Positions 34,872 through 46,920 of a stretch of DNA of 64,000 nucleotides are shown piece after piece. Within the stretch, counting starts at the first letter, position 1. Each line of letters starts with the position of its first letter. This DNA is from Thunnus maccoyii (lineage: Eukaryota; Chordata; Actinopteri; Scombriformes; Scombridae). Made by a program: the position numbers and the translations under genes. A model generated the notes under the pieces. It did not search any database and was not told where the DNA came from. It saw only the letters and a list, made by a program, of their open reading frames with translations. The DNA is taken from positions 4,557,655-4,621,654 of the forward strand of contig NC_056544.1 of the NCBI RefSeq assembly GCF_910596095.1, written 5' to 3'.

Positions 34872-35220
34872 ATGGCTTTACACACTACAATACCCATGAG
34901 CCTCAGCTGCCGTTTCTACAGTAGAGAAGCCAGTCAGCATGAGAGTGCCACTGCAGAGCTCAGTCCCAAATATCAGCCAGCTTGTCCATGCAAAAAATGA
35001 ACAGGACTTTTACATCTGGAATTTCAGACCCTGGAAATAACTTGACTGCTCTAAAACAATAGGTTCATGGATGGTTTATGTCAAAAGTATGTTGATGAAA
35101 GCGACATATGGTCTGCTATCAGTTTGTGTTAAGCCAAAAAGAGGACTTAATCTGGTAAAAGCAGGAAGTGTTGCCTCTGTACCACACACTCCTCTAGAGA
35201 AGACAAGGATGAGTTAACAC
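34872..35220. other. Intergenic, downstream of the kinase copy
   Basis: No coding signature and no polyadenylation signal close to the kinase stop codon was recognised. Confidence 0.35.
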
Positions 35221-37547
35221 CTAGCTCTCATCAAAACTGGTCTTCTCCATGGGCTTTTTGGACCTGGTCTGGGCCTGGCGCCTGAAGGGTTGAGTGGCTG
35301 CTGACTCTGAAGCTTCATTGCTATCAAAAGACAATCCCTCACTGTTACATTGATGGCCAGGAAACAGGACTTACCTCCATCAACATCAACTGACAGTGAC
35401 AATGACAGCTAATACCCACTTAACACTTACCTGTTTCAGATAATCCAGAGAGGAATGTCTTTGTGAGGGACAATATTTTTCCCCAGTACTCCTGAGGTGT
35501 CTAAAAGAAGGTTCAATATATTGCAATAAATCTACTGATTAACTGCTAAATGTTGGAAGGATGAAACATGTCATCTTAATTAGAGAAGAGACTGATAAAG
35601 ATGAGTTATTGTGGTACCTTGAGCCTCCAGCCGTTAAAGTCAGTCCTGTTGAAATACCAGAATGTTTTTCTCCCATTATTCAGAAGATGGTTTGCTGGCT
35701 GACCCCAGGAGTTCAACAATGAATCACAGCTGGAGATAAAACACAGCATCACAACAAGATATGCAACAGGCATGTAATGTTATCTGCTAACATTAGCCCG
35801 TCTGGTTAACCAGCTACACACACATGGTGTTGCCAGCTCCTTCTTTTCACCTGCTAGCAAGCAGCTTCACCAGCAGGGTGCAACGCTAGAGAATCACCCT
35901 ATTTCCTCAGACACCACCCTGTTCCATGCAGGCTCCCGGTCCTAACAGTAGGAGCTAGTGCAGCAAGAATCACATAATCCCTTCCCTACATCTATGAGAA
36001 GTCTGTCTGTAAAGTCTGAGTCCGTCTTTGAGCAGCCAGCACATGGTGTACACAGCAGTACACACATTTGTGAACACATTGTGAAAAAGGTAAATGGACT
36101 GTAAAACTGTGTAGGTCAGAGTGGGATACTATCTTAGCAAATGAAGCTTGTGAGTAAAACGTTCTCACAGCTGAAATGATGGTCAAAAGTGTGAAAATAA
36201 GACCCAAGTTGTACAAAACTAAAAAGAATTTTACTTTTAAGCTCCCCACCCAATCATTCTTTAGATAGCAAACTGAGGCTGTCCCTTCAGGAAGAGTACA
36301 TGCAGCAGTACTCGATCTATTAGTAACAGAGTGGACAGCATGCAGAGAGTCCAGCTATAGTAAATGACCTACTGCTTCATATTCATCTTCCCCCGGGAAC
36401 AGTGGATAACTGAGGCTCATGGCGACCATCACACATCCAACTGACCACATATCAGTGGCCTCAGAAAATGAAAGGCCCAAAATTATTTCTGGAGACCTGA
36501 ATGTGGAAGAAAAGCGTTACACAGAATGAGGAACACTGTCATATTTTAAGGATAAAAAATACAATCTAGCACAAGGACAAACTGAATAAACAGAAACTAT
36601 GGACAGGAAGCACACAGCTACTTATAGTAAAACTTGGTATGGCCAAGCCAAAGTCTTTCAGATTCTTTCTGAAGGGACGTATCCAGTATAGATCACTCTG
36701 ATGCTCTTCAGTGTGTCGAATGCTTTGGCCACCTGCAAGTACAAGGTCAGTAATTTCAACCTGACACAGTGTTCAGTGCTTTGCTTGCTATCTGATGGTA
36801 CTGTATTCATACCTGTTGGATGACTCTGATGTTACCAGATGAATTGGGTAATACAACTGAATGTTGTCTTCTAAGCTGATATCCAACATCTGGAAGACTT
36901 TCAACACTTCATTTCAAACCAATCAAAAAACTTGACAATATTGCACTGGCCCAAGTTGTGGTGCGTTAAGATCTGCAACATGGAAAACTGGAGACAAGTT
37001 TGAAAGTATTAGTTGTATACAGATAGTTCATACGTTCAACTTGTATGAAGGTCAGGTCAGTCGGACTGATGGGGCATTATAGAAAAGGCAGAACATCATA
37101 CTGTTGTGCTTCAATCTCACGACAGATGGTTCAATTATTACTCACTATATTTTTACAAAGGTATTCTTGTCAATAACTGTGGCTATTACTGTACTATTTG
37201 GCACTAACTGAAAGAAATTGCCTTTTTGCACTTGCACTTACCAAATATAACTTACTTAATACTGGGTACTTAGTATACCAGTTACTGCAAAACCTCTTAT
37301 AGCTGTTAACATCAAAATCAATTAAGTGTCCTACCTCCTTGCTGGCAGTGCCATCGTCTAAGTGTTTGGGGATATTTACAGCCACAATGTCTTTAGTGTC
37401 TTTTTTCAAACATTTCAGCACCTTTCCAAAGCTGCCCTCTCCCAGAACCTTCAGGAACTTATATTTTCTGGGGAGTTGGGAGGGGCTCTTGTCACAGGCA
37501 GATGATGAGGTTACCCTCATGAGGTTACTCAATTTACTGTCTGCCAT
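35221..37547 (-). pseudogene. HIPK-family Ser/Thr kinase, degraded intron-containing copy
   Basis: HIPKs are CMGC kinases, and teleosts carry many HIPK-like genes. Exons on the minus strand: 37547-37335, 36972-36813, 36732-36622, 36496 to about 36385, 35729-35618, 35500-35431, and a last piece to 35221. Exon 1 has an intact Gly loop (LGEGSFGKV), but the ATP-anchoring Lys is Asn (VAVNIPKH, AAT at 37374-37376). Exon 2 has CNIVKFFDWFEM, then a frameshift, then MLDISLEDNIQ and GNIRVIQQ. Exon 3 starts VAKAFDTLKSIRVI, lacks the catalytic HTDIKLDN loop, and resumes at KDFGLAIPSFTIS. Exon 4 gives SPEIILGLSFSEATDMWSVG then CVMVAMSLSYPLFPGEDEYE, followed by a TAG. Exon 5 gives GQPANHLLNNGRKTF...FNGWRLK and exon 6 TPQEYWGK. 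The last piece has a Ser/Glu/Lys-rich tail. Loss of Lys, catalytic loop and frame argues for a pseudogene by duplication, not retroposition. Confidence 0.86.
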
Positions 37548-40500
37548 TTTTTTCTCTCAGAAGGCTGAAAAGAAATGGAAAAGTTACTTTCATTCACTTT
37601 AAAGGACCACAACAGTGTTTTAATTCCTTTGCTACAGCTTGTGTGTACTTTCTCTTTTGTACCATCCATTGGCTTCCATCCTTTGAAGAACATGTAAAAC
37701 CACTGCTTTGGCCCTTTACATAGACTATTATGTATCTAGCTCACGTTACACACCTCAGTGTTCACCTGTCTGTCTGAGCTCTTATCAAAATAGAGTGCAT
37801 TCCCGCCAGGTGTTAGAACTTAATTGAAAGCCCGGTGCATCTCATACAGATGCCAAAGGGTACCTTGTGCGTGGGTATCAGACGCCGAGGGGCATGACAA
37901 AGCAGTGGTGTTTGACGCCCTGGGACTGGGAACAGGCTCAAATATTAATATACATCAATCCAAATATGCTGACAATAGAATGAGAATAAAGTGGATGTGT
38001 TCTCATGTGTGCTGCAGCTGCTGGCATACCAGTGCTGCTACTTATTAATATAGGATAATTAATACATTTAAACTCTGCAGTTCTACTCATCCTCTGAATA
38101 TTTGAAAGTCCTCATTTATGCTTTTAAGTACTTATAATATCCTTAAATAAACAGATACAAAATCAGGTTTGGAAATTTGCTGGTTAGAAAAGCATGCAAG
38201 TTTTACCACTGTTTCGTCTAAATATTTAAATGATGGATGTAGTTATCCACATTGTGCCAGCTTTGTGTAAAGTAAGCAGGACTGTGTGTAAACCTGTTTT
38301 AAAATGTTTTCATCAACATGTTTTGTTTGTTCATGGCATACAGGATGTTGATGCAGAGGACCTCTGGTTATCAGAGGATATTTTACACACTGAATATATG
38401 GAAACACGTCCATGTGCAGAACTGGCGACTGAAAATATTTAGAGAGTCTAACCTGTCTAACTTGAGTTCAAACTTTTATGTAATGAAAATGTCTGGACAG
38501 ATCTGATGGAGCTCAGGATGCATCGTGAGGATAGAAGCTTTACTTTAAATGATTTTATTGTTAAATGTGGAATCTATGAGTAACAGCTTTCCAGACTGTT
38601 AAGAAAATTCAGAACATTAATTATCATAGATCCTGAAAGATCCTGTCGCCATGTTGGAAGATTTAAATAATTAATGAAGTTTCCTCTGCTGTGCCATCTG
38701 CGCGTAAATGATGCACAGCCCCTCACTCAAACCAGACTGTAGATGAAACACGCATCATTCCTGCTGCTGTGTGATGACCACAGCTGTTTAATGAACATGG
38801 AAAAGATCCGACATTCTACAAGTTGTTATGGGAAACTTATTCATCCAACAGAACATATTTCACTTCAGTAAAGTGAAATAGGTTCCATTACTCTTTGGTT
38901 AATAATGTCATCAGGGGTTCATCATCAACAAAAGGATGCAGAATCACTGTCTATCTGGCTAGCTAGTGTTAGTTGGGAACTATTTATGCAGTCTTACTGT
39001 CACAACATCTCCTAGAGTCACTTGTTAGCATTTAGCAGGCATGGACCTGCAAAGCTTCCAGGACATTGGATTTTTTTTAAGAGCCCACAGCACTTTGTAT
39101 GACCTCTGGTGTGTTTTTGTGCCTTTCTGACTGGTCTTTGGCTAATAGCAGGATGTTTTAAACTTCTCAACCACAGTCTGTGGCAGCATGCCTTGTTTTT
39201 GTCAGCTACTGTATCCTTAATGCATTGTTTACTGTAGACTCAATGTGCCTGTGCAGCACAAGTGCAAAGCTGATAAAAAGCACAGCATGTTAACCATTTT
39301 TTCAGTATTGTAGACAGGGCTATATGCTGACTTTGTTTTTATTTAGGAGCACATGTGCCCCAAGTTAAAACTTTTAGAAGCATGGTCCAAAACTTAGCAT
39401 GGACAAATAACATTTTTGAATGTTTGTGTATGCAGACATTAAATTTAGAAATTATTATGTACGTATTAAGTTATAAAATTAATTTACTCATTAAGAATAT
39501 TGATATGCTAATTCTTCTGTAAGTCTCATCTGCCTGCTGACAGCAGACTGTAGTCTTGGGATAGACTGTCCTGGATCTACTGATAAAGCATCTCTGCAAC
39601 ATAAATGCTGTTGTGCCTAAAATTGACTGCTGAAAAATTAAAGTGGCAAAAAAGTGCTGAAACTTCAACTTCAACAAGCTCTCAGAAGTTGAAAGTTGAA
39701 GGTTCCCTCAGCTTATTCCAAGGCCTTACTTTTCTCTGTTACTTGTTTTGCATTTCTCACATTGAGACTGCAGAGGATGAATTCAGCCAAAATCGACACA
39801 TGATAAAGATGCAGGTAGAATGTAGAAAGAAGAAACCTAACATTGCCATGCTCTAGGATAAAATGAAGAGACCTGAGCAAGAGAGGTGTTTGTGAAAGGA
39901 AGACGCACCCATGAAATACTGATCCTTTACCCTCCCCTGCACTTTCCAGCTATTGTAAGTAGATGCTAACCCTTTCATCATGCGTGGAAACATAAGCTAT
40001 AGATTAGAAATGCAATCTCAAACTTGATCTCTCTTCTAAGATCTCTTTCTCAAAAACAGATTTTTTCAGAAATGATGTCGAAGTACAAGATTGACATGGG
40101 CAGAAGAATTCTGACAGCATTTTGAATGAGTGCAGAGCGAATTTTGATGGAGACAGGAAGAAGAGGCATAGCTGGGGTTCTGCTGGCAAAGTATAACACA
40201 GCACTTCCATCACATGCTGAAGAGGCATGCAAAGGTGAACTGTAAAACTGTTACATAAGTTAGATCAAGGTTTGACCCGTAATTTTATTAGTTATAACAC
40301 TGGTGCTATTAATTTTATTAGTGGTACATAATTTGGTCACATCTGTTTTATTTCTTAACACATCAAGCTCCCAACAGCTGTTATGCGACTGCTGAAATTA
40401 CTTAAAAATCCCATCTAAATTTAGTGGTGATGTTGGCACAGATTCTTAAGCAAAGAGCATCATTGATTTTTCCCTTTTAATGCATGCTTGCTTTGTTATT

Positions 40501-40580
40501 TTTCAATTTCTCTTTTAATGTTAAGCACATATTGCTAAGTACTGAACATTTGCATGAAAATGTGCTAAAAATTAATTTGG
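37548..40580. other. Intergenic, upstream of the kinase copy
   Basis: No gene recognised. 37830-37930 is a short GC-richer patch (ccaaagggtaccttgtgcgt, gacgccgaggggcatgacaa) that looks like part of a dispersed repeat. Several 60-80-codon ORFs at 39.5-40.2 kb have no domain. Confidence 0.4.
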
Positions 40581-40589
40581 TCAAAGTAT

Positions 40590-40860
40590 CAAAGGTGCTG
40601 GGACATTGATTTTGTCACTGGTGGACTCAGAGGAGGGGCAAGTGCCCTATAGAGGGCCTCTGTATGTGACAACCTGGAATGAAGTGCCTTTTCAGTGGAA
40701 GAAAATGTGATAGTACCTTGTAAAATACCCCAACAAGATGTAATGCTGTGCCCTATGAGTTGCTGTTGTGGTCCCTTTAGGGTGCCTTCTGTGGGAGAAA
40801 AACATTGTGAAGTGCCCTTCCAGTGAAGAAAATGAGATACTTGCCCTATAAGATGCATTT
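40590..40860. repeat. Two diverged units of a ~130-bp repeat
   Basis: gaagtgccttttcagtggaa at 40681 and gaagtgcccttccagtgaag at 40811 head two similar segments (gaagaaaatgtgatagtacc versus agaaaatgagatacttgccc). Nearby gtgccctat words recur. Non-coding. Confidence 0.55.
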
Positions 40861-42645
40861 ATAATCGAGTAAACTCGCCGTTAGGGTAGAAATGGATGTA
40901 TCCTTTATGTTAGCTGACCATTAGGAAAATAAAGCACCCTTAAAAACATGTTGTGGTTGTTGTAGCTGACATTATTCCATTCAGTTGATTTTGATACAGC
41001 ACTACTCACTAGCTTGCTCAGTCACACCCCCATAGATTATTCTATTGTCTTTGGGTCAGTGCAGTCTAAGCTGCAACCTTGATACTACTACAGTTTGTGA
41101 GATAGGTCGCATAGTAAGGCTTTTTGCAATTAAAATGAGTGTATGGATTAAATTTGATTAATGATGCATTACTGATGTATGTAGACTGTATTTTCTGAGT
41201 CGGTTTTATATGCAGGCCTGTCCAACATGCGAACATGCTAAACAATATGCTAGAGGGGTAAAAGCTGGTTAATTAGATACATAGCCTACTTAGCCAACTG
41301 TGTATTAAATATTTGGCACAAACTGGAAATCAACCTTTTGCTGTATAATAAAACCTGTAAAGGAAATCATTAGAGTATTCTTTATTCAAAATGTGTTTAC
41401 AACCCTTTAGCTTGGATTAACTTGCACTTGTAGAGAATGCCAAGAAGAGACAGAACATTGAAGACAATATAAAGGGATCTGCAAAATACAGCTAGAGGCT
41501 TAAGGGAGGAGATGAGAGAGATGAAGTATGTTTGCATTAGCCATTAGTAATTAGATGGAATGCCCAGTAGGACTTAAACCTCTGCCTGGGCATGTTAAAC
41601 AAGTTTTACATTTTTCCTGTCCTTTCCTAATGTATCTTGTCATGAAACTGTCATGAAATGTGGAAGAGAACACTTTGAGTAGCCCTGCTAACAGACAAAA
41701 CTCCTCAAATAAATGCTCCATTGCCAGTGTTAACTGCATCAGTCGACTGATCGTTCTCCAAATTGAAGCTGATCAAGACCCAGCTTAGAAACAGAGACTG
41801 TCAGATCTTCTTCTGTTGTCCATTGAAAGGGACATCCCAACTGATCATAGAAATGTCTTTAACATTTACAAACGCATGGCCAAAACAATTCTCCTTTGAT
41901 TTCACAAATCTCCTTGACAAGACTGCTCAAAACAGCTAGTTCTCAAAATGTTAATAGTTCCATGTATTTACTACAGATGTGATGGGAGAAATAAATATTT
42001 AAAACGGTACCCGTTCCCTGTATTTTATTACAGAGATGTTTGCAAAACAAATGTTTAAAAAGTAAATCCTTTTTAATACAGAGGTGTTGTTTTCCTTATA
42101 TTCTGAATCACCCTATTAAACAAGCAGCTAAAAAAACCCCAAAGGTTTCATTTTATTGCTATATGAATCTGAGAAAAGCAAGCAATTCTTAGCATTTGTG
42201 AATCTCTATCAATCAAATGTATTTTTACTTAAAGAACTTAAATGAATACTCCACTATCAAAATTAGTGTGTGTGGTGGTAAATTGTGGATTTCTGAGTTG
42301 GCTGTGAAATGACTCATCTGGTGGTGACGAGTGTGCCAGTAAGTCATCACATGCTTTTGAAAAATTTAAAGTAATTTTAGTACTGCTTTTGTAAATTCTA
42401 GTCTTATTTATTTATTTGTTTTACTTGTTTTTCATTGCTTATTTATTGTGTAATTTGTTATTTATTTAATGCTTTTTAAATAATGTTTATTATTAATTTT
42501 ATACTTCATTATTGTATTCTTATTTAAATTCTTAATGTATTACAGAAAAAAAACATTGAATAAATTATCCTTGAATTAAATTTGATTTGCTGTTGTAATC
42601 TTTTGGTTTATTAGTAGTAGTAGTAGAAGTAGTTGTTATTGCAGC
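40861..42645. other. Intergenic AT-rich DNA
   Basis: No exons, no transposon proteins, long AT-rich runs (42360-42560). A short TAG/AGT trinucleotide tract lies at 42611-42630. Confidence 0.45.
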
Positions 42646-42654
42646 AGTAGCAAT

Positions 42655-42880
42655 AACAGGCCTCAGAGCGCCCCCAAATTAGCTTAAATTCCTTGAGGAA
42701 CCTCAGATATAGGAAATGGTGCTTTGAAGCACCCAAAGTGGTTCCAGACCAGGCTGGAAAAAAGGGTTCCTCACGGAACCTCATAAACGACCTCAAGTTC
42801 CTAAGAGAACCGATGTGTTTAAAAGGGTTCTGCCAGTGTGGCAAACTGAGGATCCCTAAAAGGGGCCTTGGGTATCCGTT
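42655..42880. repeat. MITE-like repeat with ggttcc/ggaacc words
   Basis: The block contains ccttgaggaacctcag, gtggttccagac, gggttcctcacggaacctca and agttcctaagagaacc. This is a pattern of recurring inverted GGTTC words seen in a known class of fish MITEs. No clean outer TIR could be fixed. Confidence 0.4.
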
Positions 42881-43070
42881 AACTTTTACTGTGTACTCGG
42901 TGCATTATAAGCTTAAGACAACCACTGTAATATGCATCATGGAACAAATAATTTCTTAAAATTAAGATTTGGCCTGATGAATATGACTATATGTGAATCC
43001 ACAGGTTATTTCCAAGTTTCTTTTCAAAAGCCCCTGCAACAGGAAGAAAAAGATTTTGCTCTCCCTGTAG

Positions 43071-44416
43071 GATGGTCAGCAGCAGTGGGAAGATTGTAAC
43101 CCTGCAGTTCTATATGCTGAACGAAAACACAGACAGGACACCAACAGTAAGTAGTAACGCCTGGGACACACTGGATGCGTGAACCTCAGCAGTGCGTGTG
43201 CGTCGTTGAACTGCTGCGTCTCGCATGCTTGCAGCATCCACACTGGAAGCGTGTCTGCTGCGGCGCTTCTGCAGCAGCCTCGCGTGTCACGTGGGCTCGC
43301 ACATCTAGTGTGTCCCACGGGTGAGTTAACACTCCTCCTTGCTGGGATGGTAAGACACACCATCACACTGCCCAAGTCTGCTGACCACTTTGAGGTAAAT
43401 TAAGCCAACCTGGATTAATTAACTAGTTTGTTTTTGTACAAAACTAACTTTGAGAACTGAAAATGTATCATGTATCCTCAATACTTCTACCTAAAATTTG
43501 GTGAGGTATCTGAATACACTCGTAAATTCTTCAAAACATAGAATATGGATGAAGGGTATACTTCTTTCATACAATGTGGTGTATTGTGTTTTGTACAGAT
43601 TTCAAGACTCGTTACGAGTTAGAACCCGAAACTTGAGAATATATCAGGAGGCTGGCCGCAGTATAAAGCCCATGGTATTGTAGCTATACACTGAATAATT
43701 TATTCATGTTTTTATTCTTCATTTATTCACTCATTGCTCATTGTTTCAGATGGATCGGGACAACACAAACTTTCAGTTATCTCCCCAGGAGCTGAAGGTT
43801 GTAATGCCCACTTTTTAAAATAACCGGAGGAGGAAAGAACACCATCTACACTCCTCCTTCTTCCACTCCAGGATGACTTAGATACATCCCCCCTTCCTCC
43901 AGACACACATGAATTCCAAAAGATGCCTAAAGCAACTTGTAGAGTCTGTGGATCTAGGATGCCATTGCAAGTGTTGGCTGTGCTTGAGGAGTCCTGTGTG
44001 GACCAGCCATCATCAGGGGATGACTTTGATCTTCATGGAGGGGTAATTCAATTTGAACAGCTTTTGATTTTTCTCATCATTTTAAGGCAGGATTTAACAA
44101 GTGTAACCCCTAATATCTTTTTTAAGTATTTCCCTAATGTGACAATTGTTGCTGAGTCCATTCCAGCAGAATCTAAACCAGGGACTAGTAATACCACACT
44201 AAGCACAACAATGAGACCAAATTTGGTAGTACAAAACATTTAAAACCAGCCCTAGGAAGATAAAATTGTCATGCAAGCAACTGCAATTATTTAATGAATT
44301 GAAGTCATTTTCTTGTCTTTCCGTGCTACTGCTTTTACATTTAGGCTGCATATCCAGTATGTCAAATGGAATACCCAGTGGATTATTTACAAGCCCATGC
44401 CAACTCATGCAGACAG
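43071..44416 (+). pseudogene. Broken multi-exon gene with Cys/His zinc motifs (teleost G2E3/HECT-like family?)
   Basis: Exons with good acceptors: 43071-43394 (interrupted by a MITE), 43599-43674, 43750-43797, 43872-44042, 44345-44416. The first encodes MVSSSGKIVTLQFYMLNENT, DRTPT and, after the MITE, LAGMVRHTITLPKSADHFE. Exon 4 (57 codons, phase 0 at both ends) reads DDLDTSPLPPDTHEFQKMPK then CRVCGSRMPLQVLAVLEESC. Exon 5 reads YPVCQMEYPVDYLQAHANSC. The last two look like UBZ/Rad18-type C-x2-C...H-x3-C fingers, each with a ligand lost (His to Leu in the first, first Cys to Tyr in the second). The exon order resembles a teleost-expanded family annotated as G2/M-phase E3 ligase-like HECT proteins. 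That name is from memory. The HECT region is not in the window, and the phase jump between exons 1 and 2 implies a lost exon. Confidence 0.6.
43162..43317. mobile_element. 156-bp GC-rich MITE inside a coding exon
   Basis: The left end is TGGGACACACTGGATGCG. The reverse complement of the right end is TGGGACACACTAGATGTG. The interior is far more GC-rich than the flanks and full of gcgtgt/gctgc words. The reading frame of the host exon can be followed on both sides (...TPTVSS and GELTLLLAGM...), so the element sits within the exon. A target-site duplication was not resolved. Confidence 0.72.
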
Positions 44417-45515
44417 GTGAAAATAGATACATTATTTTTTCTCTGTAAGAGATAAACAGAAAATTCCTTTTTAGAATGTGTGAAACTTGGAATAAAGGTC
44501 ATGATCATTAAAAGTTAAAGTACTGGAAGGAGAAATTATGTGCTATTAGTATATATGGCCTCAGAGAAAATCAGTAGCATTAATTAAGCATTGTTCTGAC
44601 TCTGGTTATTTTAATCCCATTAGAATCTGAATAAAAACTACAAATTCTGGGATGTATTACCTTTAGTAATTCAACAATACAGAGGCTCCCCAGTAATATT
44701 GATGTTGTTCCCTTCTACTGTATTCTTCTAACGTAACATAAAGGCTTTACCACACTAACTGCAACCTTCTTGCATCAAAAAAAATAGAATAAATAGATCT
44801 GAGGTTGGTGTTAACAAGATAAGAAAACAAATGTGCCCCATGGACTTAATGATGACACAAGGTTAACATAATTGCTGTCTAGCAAGATAGTTCACATGGC
44901 ATCATATTAAGGTTAAACAAGGCAAGGCTTGCTAGAATAACAACAACCATGATAAGGAAAGGTAACGTTATACACTGCTGTTTTAATCAATACAGCTGTC
45001 TGCATGGGCTGCGTAATGGCTCGTGTTTCACTCACACTAAATACACATAAACGTGAACTGAAGTCTATTTTCCTCTGTTTATGTATGTAACTACAGTTAT
45101 TGTGTATTGGGTTCTTAGTGCTTTTAAATGTGGGTGACCTACACTCAACACTGCACCTGATGCACTTAGTGTAGACACAGATGGAGCACTCGCTGCTGCT
45201 TCTCTGCTAACATGCTACTCAGACTATGCCTCAGACTATGCCTCTCAAAAGTCTATAATATTTCCTCTCCTCTTTGTTGTCAATAAAAAATAAAGAGAGA
45301 TTTTGGTACAGTTTTTATTTTTAAACTACATTTTAGTCTTTTTTTTGTGACAACATTATTGCATGTTGATATAGTCACAGTTAGTGTTTGACACTGGTGC
45401 CGTCTGGAAAAAAAACAGTTGACTGACATATTTAGTCATAGTTTTCGTTAACATAATTAACATCATTGTGTAATCATGTTTTACTTGACAGTCTGGAGGA
45501 AACGCCTTCCTGGGT
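44417..45515. other. Intergenic, with a hAT-like element end
   Basis: No exon found after 44416. At 45425-45470 the sequence gtcatagttttcgttaacat...attaacat resembles the right terminus of the hAT element at 33.0 kb (gtcatagttttcgtcaatga, attaacactg). A related non-autonomous element therefore probably ends here. Its other end is not identified. Confidence 0.4.
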
Positions 45516-45519
45516 GGAT

Positions 45520-46740
45520 TAGGGTGACCACGTGTCCCACTTTATGCGGGACTGCACAGCATTTTTATCCCTTGTCCTGTCCTTGCCGGCTTTAGTTTTC
45601 AAAAGTCAAACCACTGCAGGACAGATACTTTTCTAAAATCTGGCTTTTATCCAATGGCTATGTAGAAAGCAGGGGAAGCTGTCATCAGAGGGCTGTGTTT
45701 GATGTCAATCAAACTGTGCACATGTGGGTCAAGTGCAAGTTAACCCGTCACCACCTTTGCTGCCTACGTTATGCCCAATGAGGTACACATGGGGGGGGGG
45801 GGGGGTACATGTGAAGCGACATAGTACATGCGACATGCGAGTCTCACAAGAAATGTGTGGCTCCAAAAGAGATGTGCCGATCTATGGATGCATTCCTACT
45901 GAAACCCAAAGATGATTGCCAGACAGATAAGGTAACAGCAGCTGAAATAACTAGTGTTTACCACACTGTGCAGCACTCCCAATCATACAGGTCAGCAGAC
46001 TGTGGTAGTAAGCTAGCACCGTCCATTTTTCGAGACTCGGAGATTGTGGTCGTATAAAAACAGCGTCCGTAGTTGCAGATGTACTTGCACCTGAAAATTG
46101 TTTGAGAGAATTAAAAACACAGTGGTTTAACTCCAGAGTGACAAAAATGCACACACTGCCTTTTGTCAGTGGCTTCAGATGCTTCTAATTATGGCACTGC
46201 AAAACTTTTCCCACTGGTATTGACACTGATATTGGACACCAGCGTTGGGTTAGAAAAGCAAGATCCTTGACTTTTATGAGGATAATGATGAGTCATCTTC
46301 TAACATACACCACCAGGTTATGAACAAATGAAAAGAAAATGACCTGCAACTGGACATGATTTCAGCATGCACTGCCGATAATGCAAGTGTAAATTACAGC
46401 AAAAACAATCCTGTTTTCCAGAAGCTAAAAGCGAACAACAGCGGCATCATAAAGGCAAACTGTATGGGCCACATAGTGCACAACTGTGTGTGTCATTTTT
46501 CAGCATCCTCAAAACGTACAGAAGAATTGACAGCAGTGTGTGCATTTGTGGAAGAAGATTATCAGATTGTACTGAGACGTGTACCCACAAGACGGTTAAG
46601 TTTATGGCCTGCTGTCAAGAGGCTACACGACAGCTGGACAGCTATAAAGAGCTATTTCTTGTCACTGGGAGAGGATCAGCGCCCAAAGTCACTGTGGCAG
46701 CATCTTATATTACACTTTATTTAATGAGGAAGTCACACTG
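45520..46740 (+). mobile_element. hAT transposon 5' half (lineage C) with degenerate transposase
   Basis: Begins tagggtgaccacgtgtcccac, a hAT-like terminus, followed by a G15 run at 45791. From 45850 the plus strand encodes MDAFLLKPKDDCQTD and AAEITSVYHTVQHSQSYRS, then PSIFRDSEIV and a stop. After a shift it gives VASDASNYGTAKLFPLVL and LDFYEDNDESSSNIHHQVMN. From 46356 a 122-codon ORF reads ISACTADNASVNYSKNN, FQKLKANNSGIIKANCMGHI, SSASSKRTEEL-type and VPTRRLSLWPAVKRLHDSWT. These follow the teleost hAT-like protein order: SDASN, yED..E, aDNasvN, anCmaHi, vpTRWlSLwPA. Several stops and frameshifts; TRW is TRR. It is cut off at about 46740. Confidence 0.78.
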
Positions 46741-46920
46741 AGATGAGATCTAATTTGCAAGTGAGACCTGAGTACAGAGTAAAAGAAAATAATAATAAAA
46801 ATAAAATATTATGATAATGGTAATAAAGCAGCAATTTAAAATAGTAGTAAAAGAAAATGTAAATATACCTTCATACAGACAACAGCGTGACAAATTATAA
46901 ATACGTGAATTCTATAATAT

